Positions 1-6,892 of a stretch of DNA of 14,548 bases are shown here, in pieces; the stretch's first letter is position 1, and each line of letters begins with the position of its first letter. This DNA is from Acidobacteriota bacterium. GTDB taxonomy: Bacteria; Acidobacteriota; Terriglobia; Terriglobales; Acidobacteriaceae. The translations under genes were made by a program, and so were the position numbers. Below the pieces are notes generated by a model. It had not been told where the DNA came from. It saw only the letters and a program-made list of their open reading frames with translations, and did no database searches. The DNA is taken from contig JAJYZK010000028.1 of the NCBI GenBank assembly GCA_021799945.1, forward strand, positions 1-14,548, written 5' to 3'.

Positions 1-1746
1 ATGGAACCTTCCCACCTGCGGATTGTGCGCCGCCGCCTCCAGCGCCTGAAGCACCGCGGCCCGGGTCTGCGCCGGATCGACGATCGCGTCCACCCACAGC
101 CGCGCCGCTCCGTAGCGGATGTCCGTCTGCTCGCCATAGGCGCGCTGAATGCTGTCGAAGATGACGCTCTTCTCTTCCTCGCTCAGCTTCGCGCCTTCAC
201 GCTCCATCTGCTTCACCTTGATCTCCGCCAGCGTCGCGGCCGCGGCGGCCCCGCTCATTACCGCATAGCGCGCCGTGGGCCAAGCGAACAGGAACCGCGG
301 ATCGTATGCCTTGCCGCACATCGCGTAATGCCCCGCCCCGTAGGAGCCGCCAACGATTACGGCAATCTTCGGAACCGTGGAATTGGCGACGGCCGACACC
401 ATTTTGGCTCCCGCCCGGATAATGCCGGACCACTCCGCATCGCGCCCGACCATGAAGCCGTTCACGTCGTGCAGAAACACCAGCGGAACAAGATTCTGAT
501 TGCAATCCATGACAAAGCGAGCGGCCTTTTCCGCGCTCTCCGCGTAAATGACGCCGCCGAACTCAACCCGCCGCCCCCCGCCCGCATTCCGAGCGGACTG
601 ATTCACCCTCTGGTTCGCGACAATGCCTACGGCGAAGCCTCCGATGCGGCCATAGCCGCAGATCACCGTCTTCCCGTAACCGGCCTTGTACTCGTCGAAC
701 TCCGAGCGGTCGGTCAGCCGGGCGACGACCTCCAGCATGTCGTAGGAGGGGGAGCCGGCGTGGGAGTCGCCCGGCGGCGCACCGCCGGACTGCAGCGCAT
801 AGAGATCCTCGGCGGCATACTTCGGAGCATCCCGCACCGGGTCGAACGCCGCCCGGTCGAAGGGTCCCCGCTGCGGATGACCCAGCCGGCCCACCAGGGA
901 TCGCAATCTGGCTAGGCACAGACGGTCGTTCGCCTCCTTAAAATCCACCGTCCCGGAGATCTCGGCGTGCACCGCCGCGCCGCCCAGCTCCTCGGGGGAG
1001 CAGGTTTGCCCGATCGCGGCCTGAACCAGCGCCGGTCCAGCCAGAAAAAGCCCGCTGCCCTCGGTCATCAGAATATGGTCGGTCATCACCGGCAGATAGG
1101 CGCCCCCGGCGACGCACATGCCCATGATGGCCGTAATCTGCGGAATGCCCATGGCGCTCATGACTGCGTTGTTGCGGAAGATCCGCCCGAAATCGTCCTG
1201 ATCCGGAAAGACATCTTCCTGCAGCGGGAGAAAGATCCCGGAGGAGTCCACCAGGTAGAGCGCCGGAAGACGGTTCTCCATGGCGATCGTCTGGGCCCGC
1301 AACACTTTCTTCGCGGTCATGGGGAAAAAGGCCCCCGCCTTGACCGTCGCGTCGTTGGCGATCACCATCGCCAGCCTCCCCGCGACGCGTCCCAGCCCGG
1401 TGATCACACCCGCCCCCGGCGCCCCGCCCCATTCGGCATACATTCCGTGGCCGGCGTAGAGGCCCAGCTCGAAAAATGCGGCGCCCGGATCCAGCAGGAT
1501 GCCGATTCGCTCCCGGGCCGTCAGCCGTCCCTTGGCGTGTTGGCCGTCGATCGCCCGGGCCCCGCCCCCCTGCCGGATTGCCTCCTCCTCGTTGCGGATC
1601 CCGGCCAGCAGCGTTTGCATCGACGCCCGGTTGGATCGGGAGCGCGGCTCCTCCGAGGCAAGTCGGGAGCGGATGGAGTTCTCCAGTTTGGCGGGAGTTT
1701 CGTGAACCGGCCGATTGGCCTTGGATTCGTCTTCAATGGGCGGCAT
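1..1746 (-). CDS. Acyl-CoA carboxylase beta (carboxyltransferase) subunit, 3' end outside window
   Basis: Carboxyltransferase subunit of a biotin-dependent acyl-CoA carboxylase (propionyl-/methylcrotonyl-CoA type), which moves the carboxyl group from biotin to an acyl-CoA in the cytoplasm. I translated 582 uninterrupted codons from the ATG at 1746; no stop is reached at the left edge. Residues 71-143 carry the family core (HAKGRLTARERI, then EWGGAPGAGVITG and NDATVKAGAFFPMT). The N-terminal crotonase-like domain has an AGGAYLPV oxyanion-hole loop (residues 213-220) and an LGGAAVHAEISGTVD segment (254-268). The C-terminal domain has VGGSYGAGHYAM (465-476) and a WPTARYAVMSGAAAA segment (489-503). 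Family members are about 540-600 residues long, so little is missing. The substrate cannot be told from sequence. No biotin carboxylase subunit is visible; it may lie further left. No strong ribosome binding site precedes the ATG. Confidence 0.93.
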   Translation of the reverse strand, partial: MPPIEDESKANRPVHETPAKLENSIRSRLASEEPRSRSNRASMQTLLAGIRNEEEAIRQGGGARAIDGQHAKGRLTARERIGILLDPGAAFFELGLYAGHGMYAEWGGAPGAGVITGLGRVAGRLAMVIANDATVKAGAFFPMTAKKVLRAQTIAMENRLPALYLVDSSGIFLPLQEDVFPDQDDFGRIFRNNAVMSAMGIPQITAIMGMCVAGGAYLPVMTDHILMTEGSGLFLAGPALVQAAIGQTCSPEELGGAAVHAEISGTVDFKEANDRLCLARLRSLVGRLGHPQRGPFDRAAFDPVRDAPKYAAEDLYALQSGGAPPGDSHAGSPSYDMLEVVARLTDRSEFDEYKAGYGKTVICGYGRIGGFAVGIVANQRVNQSARNAGGGRRVEFGGVIYAESAEKAARFVMDCNQNLVPLVFLHDVNGFMVGRDAEWSGIIRAGAKMVSAVANSTVPKIAVIVGGSYGAGHYAMCGKAYDPRFLFAWPTARYAVMSGAAAAATLAEIKVKQMEREGAKLSEEEKSVIFDSIQRAYGEQTDIRYGAARLWVDAIVDPAQTRAAVLQALEAAAHNPQVGRFH

Positions 1747-1898
1747 GGCGGACTGGCAAGAATAGCACTTTCCAGGCTGCGCGCCGGTCGGGTGGTTCGC
1801 CCGGAAAATGGAATTGCCGCCCTCCGGACGCGGCGCCGTTTTTGCTACCCCTTTTGCCTCCCAAAGATCCCACAAAGGTGGCATACTGCTGGGAGACA

Positions 1899-1928
1899 AT
1901 CTTTCGGCCAGAATTTTGGCCGAAAGAT
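1899..1928. repeat. Perfect 12-bp inverted repeat, 6-nt spacer
   Basis: The left arm ATCTTTCGGCCA (1899-1910) is exactly complementary to TGGCCGAAAGAT (1917-1928), with GAATTT between. A perfect 12-bp dyad in a divergent intergenic region fits a dimeric repressor operator, or a leader hairpin if transcription starts upstream. No T-run follows, so a terminator is unlikely. The regulator is unknown. Confidence 0.75.
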
Positions 1929-1972
1929 ATGCAAAAGATATCGGAAACGATATCGGAAAAGTGTCGAAAAGG
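1917..1972 (+). repeat. Tandem array of about five 11-12-bp units with phased A-tracts
   Basis: The stretch divides into TGGCCGAAAGA (1917-1927), TATGCAAAAGA (1928-1938), TATCGGAAACGA (1939-1950), TATCGGAAAAG (1951-1961) and TGTCGAAAAGG (1962-1972). The units are imperfect but share a T-x-T/G-C-G-A-A-A-A-G pattern. An A-tract of 3-4 bases recurs every 10-12 bp, about one helical turn, a layout known to cause intrinsic DNA bending. The last unit runs into the ribosome binding site of the downstream gene. It may be a multi-site operator or curved DNA; which one is inference. Confidence 0.6.
1937..1954 (+). promoter_or_regulatory. Short palindrome with a GAAA loop
   Basis: GATATCG (1937-1943), GAAA (1944-1947) and CGATATC (1948-1954) form a perfect 7-bp dyad around a four-base centre. 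As RNA it would be a stem capped by a stable GNRA tetraloop; as DNA it could be a symmetric protein site. It sits inside the tandem array, so it partly arises from two neighbouring repeat units. Its closeness to the start codon at 1986 would allow an effect on the leader transcript. Confidence 0.5.
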
Positions 1973-1975
1973 AGG
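1969..1975 (+). promoter_or_regulatory. Strong Shine-Dalgarno sequence (decides DUF3592 start)
   Basis: AAGGAGG lies 10 nt before the ATG at 1986. It fixes the start of the small gene, although the same frame is open further upstream across the intergenic repeats. Confidence 0.85.
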
Positions 1976-1985
1976 GCTGACGGTT

Positions 1986-2366
1986 ATGTTGCCCGGACGA
2001 ATCCTCCCCTTTTCCATTCCTTTTTCCCTCCACAGGCGCTGGCCGTCCGTTCCCGCGACTGTGACCTCGTGCGATTGGGTATCCCTGCGGGATAGCTCCG
2101 GTTGCGGCGGCGCCGGGCACTACCATGTAGAGTTCGCCTACCGCGCCAGGCCGGAAGCGCCGCTGCGGAGCGGAAGCTTCTGCCATCCGGGGAGCCGCTA
2201 TATCGCGCCCTTCGCCATCGGGGAGGCGGTGACGGTGAAATACAATCCCCGGCGGCCCGACCAGGCGCGTTTTTCCGGGGCGTCCCTGCCGACGCAGGCC
2301 ATCGAGGCCATTGTCGCGGTTGCTCTTCTCGGACTGATTGCGGGATACTTCCTGCTGTCGTATTGA
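1986..2366 (+). CDS. DUF3592-type small membrane protein
   Basis: A 126-residue protein of unknown function that matches the DUF3592 pattern. This begins with an RRWPSVPATVTSC entry strand (about residues 16-28), continues with YHVEFAYRA (about 46-54) and has an IGEAVTVKYNPRRPDQA signature (about 78-94), where the Y-x-P motif is typical of the family. The C-terminus is a transmembrane helix (IEAIVAVALLGLIAGYFLLSY, last 21 residues). Many DUF3592 proteins also have an N-terminal membrane helix; here the N-terminal 15 residues are only weakly hydrophobic, so this may be a short version. The start is fixed by an AAGGAGG site 10 nt upstream. The gene is read away from the carboxylase and is probably cotranscribed with the secreted-protein gene 53 nt downstream. 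Function unknown. Confidence 0.8.
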   Translation: MLPGRILPFSIPFSLHRRWPSVPATVTSCDWVSLRDSSGCGGAGHYHVEFAYRARPEAPLRSGSFCHPGSRYIAPFAIGEAVTVKYNPRRPDQARFSGASLPTQAIEAIVAVALLGLIAGYFLLSY

Positions 2367-2419
2367 ATCCTCATTTCCCGGCCCGCTCGCGAACCTGAAT
2401 CGCGAACTCGAATCCATCC

Positions 2420-3124
2420 ATGAACCCTCAGGGTTTCGCCCGCCTTCGGTGCGTGTTTTCAGCCTATGTTCTGCCCGGCTTCGCGGCCCTGGTGGCGCTG
2501 GCCGTGGCGGCGCCGGGGCAGAATCCCGCCTGCTCTCCGTATGCCGTTTCTACCGAGGACATCACCGTCGCGGAGGGACTCCAGCTACCCAATTTTGGCG
2601 CGATGTGGGCGCTGGATCGCTGGAAGGGAGTGCCGGAACTGGTGCAGTTGCGGGTGACGCACCTATCGGGGCCGGTGGCCGCCCTGAGTCTTCGCCGCAG
2701 GATTGAGCTGGAGGGCGAGGCGGCGAAGGTTCGGTTCCACTCAAGCCGGCTGCAACTCTTCCGGCGCGGTTTTTCCGGGGACGATAACGGAGTGATTCCC
2801 TCCACCCTGGCCATCGTGCCGCTCACCGTCGAAGGCAACCGGAGGGTTGCCTCCAAAACCGCGGCTGCCTCGCTCAAGGCTGCGCGGAAGGGCCGCGCCG
2901 CCGACCCCGGAGACGTGATCCCGATGACCCAGCAGCGGCTGGGACTTACCGATTGGAGCCGCATGGGGCCGGATCGCGCGCTGCCCCCGGGCGAATATAT
3001 CCTGGTCTCGCTCCTCCCGGTCGGCAGCGGCGCCAACGAAGCGGTCTACGACTTCGCCGTCGATCCGGAGGCTGGGGAAAACCGCCGCGCGGTGCGGTCG
3101 GAGGCTGACAGGCCGATGCCATAG
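2420..3124 (+). CDS. Secreted protein of unknown function
   Basis: I do not recognise a characterised family. The 234-residue product begins with a probable Sec signal peptide: arginine near residue 9, then a hydrophobic stretch (FSAYVLPGFAALVALAVAAPGQ, about 13-34). The mature part looks beta-rich, with alternating hydrophobic strands (PELVQLRVTHL, AALSLRRRIEL, STLAIVPLTVE) and an LPPGEYILVSLLP strand near residues 190-200. Proteins of this shape, ending with a 'PPGEY' strand, occur as uncharacterised secreted proteins in Acidobacteria; that is a family impression, not a database result. The C-terminal 30 residues are charged and look disordered. No clear Shine-Dalgarno sequence precedes the ATG, so translation may depend on the DUF3592 gene 53 nt upstream. 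It converges on the gluconate dehydrogenase-like operon. Confidence 0.72.
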   Translation: MNPQGFARLRCVFSAYVLPGFAALVALAVAAPGQNPACSPYAVSTEDITVAEGLQLPNFGAMWALDRWKGVPELVQLRVTHLSGPVAALSLRRRIELEGEAAKVRFHSSRLQLFRRGFSGDDNGVIPSTLAIVPLTVEGNRRVASKTAAASLKAARKGRAADPGDVIPMTQQRLGLTDWSRMGPDRALPPGEYILVSLLPVGSGANEAVYDFAVDPEAGENRRAVRSEADRPMP

Positions 3125-3150
3125 CCGCGGCTGGAGCCATTCCGGCATCG

Positions 3151-3173
3151 TGACGGTTACCGTTCCGCCGTCA
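3151..3173. terminator. Weak stem-loop between convergent genes
   Basis: TGACGG (3151-3156) can pair with CCGTCA (3168-3173) around an 11-nt loop. It lies in the 58-bp gap between two converging genes, where a terminator is expected. The stem is only 6 bp and no T-run follows on either strand, so support is weak. Confidence 0.22.
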
Positions 3174-3182
3174 TTCCAACCT

Positions 3183-3839
3183 TCACGCCAGTCCCAGCTT
3201 GGCCAGCACCGGGGTTGGACAGCCTTGCCAGCCATTCTGGGGTTCGTTTCCTAAATAAGGCAGATCGCGGATCCCCAGCTCGCTGGTGTAGTATCCGCCC
3301 AGCACCAGGTCGCGCAGGCGGTTGAAGAAGGCGACGGCGCGCGCATCCTCTGGCGCAGCCCGTTGCGAATAGGCGATCCGGTCCAGGATTTGCGTCTGCT
3401 CGCCGGAGGCGCAATCCACAAAGTTGCGCTGGAAGGCGCGTGTACACTCCGAATCCAGCCACGCCAAGCCGTAACGGACTTCCGTCAGGAGCTCACCGCG
3501 CTGATAGTCCAGCCAGTCGTCCAGAAACTCCGGAACCAGCGCTTCCGTGGCGCTCGGGGAATCTTCATCCGCCGGAAGGATCCGATCGCTGAGCGCCTGA
3601 ATGGTCCGCCACTCGTGGGGATTCAAGACCTTGGGCTGATAAGCATCCGCTGCGCCCTGCCCGTCATCTCCGGTTGCGGCGTACTCCGGGGTTGCGGAGT
3701 GCTCCGGCATCGACTTTGCCACCTGCGCCGCCAGCGTCGCCATCGGCATCCAGCCGGCAACGGGCGCCACCGCCAGCATTTTCAGGATGGCGCGGCGCTG
3801 CAAACAGAGCCTCCGATTCTGTGTTTTCCTCTCTTCCAC
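3183..3839 (-). CDS. Tat-exported gluconate 2-dehydrogenase subunit 3-like protein
   Basis: Likely small subunit of a periplasmic flavin dehydrogenase, partner of the GMC oxidoreductase encoded 33 nt upstream. The N-terminus is a twin-arginine signal: arginine pairs at residues 9-10 and 15-16, RRAILK, then a moderately hydrophobic stretch to about residue 38. The mature domain carries the subunit-3 layout: NPHEWRTIQALSDRILPADEDSPSATEA (about 73-100), a helical middle, and the C-terminal GGYYTSELGIRDLPYLGN with a closing GWQGCP. The length of 218 is usual. The start codon is GTG at 3839, preceded by GGGAGG with 5-nt spacing. In characterised enzymes of this type a multihaem cytochrome c is the third subunit; none is adjacent, so the electron acceptor may be one of the CxxCH proteins upstream in the operon. 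This is the last gene of the operon in the window. Confidence 0.88.
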   Translation of the reverse strand: MEERKTQNRRLCLQRRAILKMLAVAPVAGWMPMATLAAQVAKSMPEHSATPEYAATGDDGQGAADAYQPKVLNPHEWRTIQALSDRILPADEDSPSATEALVPEFLDDWLDYQRGELLTEVRYGLAWLDSECTRAFQRNFVDCASGEQTQILDRIAYSQRAAPEDARAVAFFNRLRDLVLGGYYTSELGIRDLPYLGNEPQNGWQGCPTPVLAKLGLA

Positions 3840-3872
3840 CCTGTCCTCCCGAGATGACGGAATCTGCCGGCG

Positions 3873-5573
3873 CTAAATATTCTGAAGTCGAACTTGGGCG
3901 GTGATGTATTCCGAAGTGCGCCATGCCAAGGCCATGATGGTCAACGTGGGGTTCTTGTCCGCAAGGCTGACGAACGGGGCACCATCGGCGACAAAAAGGT
4001 TCTTGCAGTCCCAGGCCTGACAATGCGGATTGAGGACCGAGGTTTCCGGGTTACTCCCCATACGCGCGCAGCCAACTTCATGGATGCCCTGCCCCCCGCG
4101 AGAAATCCCCCCGGTTTTCGCCGGCCCGGAAGAACCGACGGCCTGGCCGCCCGCCGCCTGGATGATTTCCAGAAATGTCTCCTGCATATGGCGCGCCATC
4201 TGTATCTCCTCCTCGCTCCATTGGAAGTGAAATTTCAGGGTCGGAATTCCCCACCGGTCCACGGCCTTGTCATCGATCTCACAGTAACTTTCCCTATTGG
4301 GAATCATCTCCCCCCGTCCGTGAAATTGGATGAAGGAGCCATACAGTCTGCGGCTCTTCTTCTTCAGCTCCAGCCCATAGCCTTCCCCCAGCAAACGCTC
4401 GGACCCATTCAGCACTCCCAGTCCGGGCATGCCTCGGCGGCCGCCGTCCATTTCAATATGGTAGCCGCGCGAAAAGGGCAGTTCGCGCTGCTTCCGGTAA
4501 TTCCACCAGGGCATGTAGAGATGCATTCCCCCCACGCCATCTTCGTTATGCGGAGGCAGGTCCAGCAGAGAGGGAAAAAATCCGTTCACATCCGACATGA
4601 CGGTATCCATCAGGTATTTGCCCACCGTTCCGCTGGAGTTGGCCAGTCCGTTGGGGTGATTCGGGCTGCGGGAATTCAGCAGCAGGCGCGCCGTTTCACA
4701 GGAGCTGGCGGCCAGAACAACCACCTTTCCGCGCGCCTGGACTTCCTGCCCGGACTTCTTGTCGATGTAGGAAACGCCGGTGGCCCTCCCATCGCGGCCG
4801 GTCAGAACCTCCCGCACCATGGCCTGGGAGCGTATCTCCAGGTTGCCCGTTTCCCGGGCCGGAAACAAAAGCGTTGCCGGCGAGGAGAAGTTGGATCCCA
4901 GCCGGCAACCGCGATCGCACTGCGCGACGTAATGGCAAGCAGGCCGCCCGTTCAACGGGCGCGTGAGGACCGCCAGCCGGGACGGGATGCAGGGAATATG
5001 CAGGCTCTTGCAGGCTTTCTGTACGACCAGCTCATAACAGCGGGGCGCCGGAGGGGGCAGGAACCTTCCATCGGGAAGGTTCTCCATGCCCTCGGCGGAG
5101 CCGAAGACCCCGATCAGTTCTTCCGTCTTGTCGTAGTACGGGGCCAGGTCTTCATAGGAGATGGGCCAGTCGAAGCCCTTGCCGTCGCGGCTGTACGGCT
5201 TGAAGTCATACGGGCCGTTGCGCAGGGAGATTCGTCCCCAGGCGTTGGTGCGGCCTCCCAGCATACGGGAACGGAACCACATCCAATCGCTGCCTGGCGC
5301 ATTGGAGTATGGCTCGCCCGCAACCTCCCAGCCTCCGACGACCGCTTCAAACCCGCCGAGCGGCTGCGCGTCGCTTTGCCAGGCGCGGTGGGGCGCGTCG
5401 TAGACCCACTCCAGCCACTTGGAATCTCTGGCCGCGTCGTACCAGCCTCCGGCCTCCAGCATCAGGCATTTGGCGCCGGCCTTGGTCAGGTTATAAGCGG
5501 CCATTCCACCGCCCGCTCCGGAGCCAACGATGATTACGTCATAGATGTCTGGGGTAAACATCATTTCTGTCAT
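3873..5573 (-). CDS. GMC family FAD-dependent oxidoreductase
   Basis: Large catalytic subunit of a flavin dehydrogenase that oxidises an alcohol, sugar or sugar acid. At 566 residues it has the size of gluconate 2-dehydrogenase-type GMC subunits. The FAD-binding GxGxxG is in IIVGSGAGGGMAAY (glycines 17, 19 and 22), followed by the Rossmann glutamate in LEAGG. RMLGGRTNAWGR is the second FAD contact region. Near the C-terminus the family's active-site pair is present: His498 in HEVGCARMG and Asn541 in KNPTLTIMALAWR. There is no signal peptide, so export would depend on the Tat signal of the downstream small subunit. Its ATG overlaps the stop of the preceding binding-protein gene (ATGA). A CDRGC-type cysteine cluster (QCDRGCRLGSNFSSPAT) is seen in many of this subgroup. 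The substrate is not predictable. Confidence 0.93.
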   Translation of the reverse strand: MTEMMFTPDIYDVIIVGSGAGGGMAAYNLTKAGAKCLMLEAGGWYDAARDSKWLEWVYDAPHRAWQSDAQPLGGFEAVVGGWEVAGEPYSNAPGSDWMWFRSRMLGGRTNAWGRISLRNGPYDFKPYSRDGKGFDWPISYEDLAPYYDKTEELIGVFGSAEGMENLPDGRFLPPPAPRCYELVVQKACKSLHIPCIPSRLAVLTRPLNGRPACHYVAQCDRGCRLGSNFSSPATLLFPARETGNLEIRSQAMVREVLTGRDGRATGVSYIDKKSGQEVQARGKVVVLAASSCETARLLLNSRSPNHPNGLANSSGTVGKYLMDTVMSDVNGFFPSLLDLPPHNEDGVGGMHLYMPWWNYRKQRELPFSRGYHIEMDGGRRGMPGLGVLNGSERLLGEGYGLELKKKSRRLYGSFIQFHGRGEMIPNRESYCEIDDKAVDRWGIPTLKFHFQWSEEEIQMARHMQETFLEIIQAAGGQAVGSSGPAKTGGISRGGQGIHEVGCARMGSNPETSVLNPHCQAWDCKNLFVADGAPFVSLADKNPTLTIMALAWRTSEYITAQVRLQNI

Positions 5574-6892
5574 TTCACTGCCTCTAAGACGGCCGCCGGA
5601 GAAGTCCTCTTCTCCAGGCGGACAAGATGAAAGCTCATGGAGTTGTTTCCTTCATCGTCGAAGGAGATGGTTCCTGAAGCTCCGGGAAAGTCCTTCACCG
5701 TTGCAATCCGGTCGCGCACCCGGGCGCGATTCGCTCCGGCCGCGCGCAAGGCATCGACGATCAGGCAGATCGCATCGTAGGTCTCGGCGGCGGCAGGGGT
5801 GGGAGAGATTCCTGCGGCTCGTAGGTGACGAGGGAACGCTTGTTGCGCGCCGGCGGCGTTTTCGTCAGAGACAATCGTCCAGATGCCGGCCGGGCCGGAT
5901 CGCTCCTGTCCGCGCGCATCGGGCGCGGGAAAGTCCAGCTCGGAACCGGACTGAGCGGCCTTTGGAGAAAGATAGATCGGCGAGTCGAATTTCTCTTGCC
6001 CGAGGGCTTGCAGCAACCTGCCGGCGGTTTCCGGTTGCGTCCAAAGAACGATGGCCTGCGGCGGCTGCTTCCGAATCCGGGCCAGCAAAGGGCCGGATTC
6101 GGGCTGTGACGGATCGAGGACGAACCAATCGGGAGCCGGCGCGCCCAGTCCCTTCGCGGCCTGCTCCAGCGCCGCACCGCCAACCCGCCCGTCGTGATCG
6201 CGCTCGGTGATGAGAAGAACCTGGTTGAGGCCACGGTTCCGATAAATCTCCTGGGCCATCATCTGCGCCGCCAGCGTATCGCTCGGCCCCATGCGGAAGA
6301 TCCAGGGAACATCCACTTGCGTCGTTGTCGGGTCCGAGGAAAGGGTCAGAATGGGGAGGCCGATTCGGTTGCCGACCTGTTCGGCGATGTGGGCCGCATC
6401 GCCGTTGGCCGAAGTGACCACGGCCACAGCCTGCTCGTCGAAGACCAGGCGCAACAGCGCATCGGAGATATGCGCCCAGGAAGGGCCGGCCTCATCCCCA
6501 AGGACGAGCGCCACGCGGCGTCCTCCGGCCAGGGGTTTTTGCGCCATGTCGCGCAGCGCCATTTGTGCGGCGGCGGCCATCGCATCTCCCTCGGCCTTTT
6601 GCGGGCCGTGGAGTGGGACCAGAAGACCGATATGGATGACTGGCCCGGGAAGATCGTATGCCCCTTCCCGCCCCGGGCCGGCGTAGCTCACCCCATTTGT
6701 TGCGATGGAGGCGTAAGGCTGCGCGGCATTCTTCGGGTTCTGGGCGGACGCTGCTGCGGCGCCACCCATCGTCGCGCAGAGAAAAACGGCGCCGGCCAAA
6801 GACTTGGCGGAAACGATCGGGGACGGCTTCGCCATGCTCGCCCCATCGCAAGCGCGGGCGCCTCTCCCTCGGTGGGCGGTGGGGCGCATCAT
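5570..6892 (-). CDS. Periplasmic LivK-type substrate-binding protein (second copy)
   Basis: Type I periplasmic binding protein of the branched-chain amino acid ABC-receptor fold (Peripla_BP_6), probably periplasmic. After the signal peptide (AKSLAGAVFLCATMGGAAAASA, ending before QNP) come the fold's markers: IHIGLLVPLHGPQKAEGDAMAAAAQMALRD, AVAVVTSANGDAAHIAEQVGNRIGLPILTLSSDPT, and the C-terminal ETYDAICLIVDALRAAGANRARVRDRIATVKDFPGASGTISFDDEGNN. I chose the ATG at 6892 because it overlaps the stop of the preceding gene (ATGA). An ATG at 6835 gives a shorter, more typical signal peptide and is a real alternative. The stop overlaps the GMC start at the other end. No ABC permease or ATPase is present. 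It is only distantly similar to its upstream neighbour. Comparable binding proteins accompany PQQ-alcohol dehydrogenase systems; that parallel is inference. Confidence 0.87.
   Translation of the reverse strand: MMRPTAHRGRGARACDGASMAKPSPIVSAKSLAGAVFLCATMGGAAAASAQNPKNAAQPYASIATNGVSYAGPGREGAYDLPGPVIHIGLLVPLHGPQKAEGDAMAAAAQMALRDMAQKPLAGGRRVALVLGDEAGPSWAHISDALLRLVFDEQAVAVVTSANGDAAHIAEQVGNRIGLPILTLSSDPTTTQVDVPWIFRMGPSDTLAAQMMAQEIYRNRGLNQVLLITERDHDGRVGGAALEQAAKGLGAPAPDWFVLDPSQPESGPLLARIRKQPPQAIVLWTQPETAGRLLQALGQEKFDSPIYLSPKAAQSGSELDFPAPDARGQERSGPAGIWTIVSDENAAGAQQAFPRHLRAAGISPTPAAAETYDAICLIVDALRAAGANRARVRDRIATVKDFPGASGTISFDDEGNNSMSFHLVRLEKRTSPAAVLEAVK

Larger units (their letters stand above)
1747..1985. 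promoter_or_regulatory. Divergent intergenic region with an AT-rich repeat patch
   Basis: This 239-bp stretch lies between the leftward carboxylase gene and the rightward DUF3592 gene and must hold promoters for both if each has its own. Roughly 1750-1860 is ordinary GC-rich sequence. From about 1895 to 1972 the base composition shifts to A-rich and the region is filled by an inverted repeat, a hairpin and a tandem array, each listed separately. I could not identify convincing -35/-10 pairs on either strand. I see no coding evidence: reading frames crossing the region have no family similarity and clash with the repeat structure. Confidence 0.6.

Noticed and set aside
1..915. Plus-strand open frame at the left edge
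   Set aside because: It lies inside the carboxylase gene, whose minus-strand frame is intact for 582 codons with family motifs.
1476..1985. Upstream extension of the DUF3592 gene
   Set aside because: It overlaps the carboxylase gene and the intergenic repeats; the strong ribosome binding site at 1969-1975 sets the start at 1986.
3894..5630. Long plus-strand open frame opposite the GMC oxidoreductase gene
   Set aside because: It is a mirror of a GC-rich coding frame; the opposite strand has clear FAD and active-site motifs, and this translation has none.
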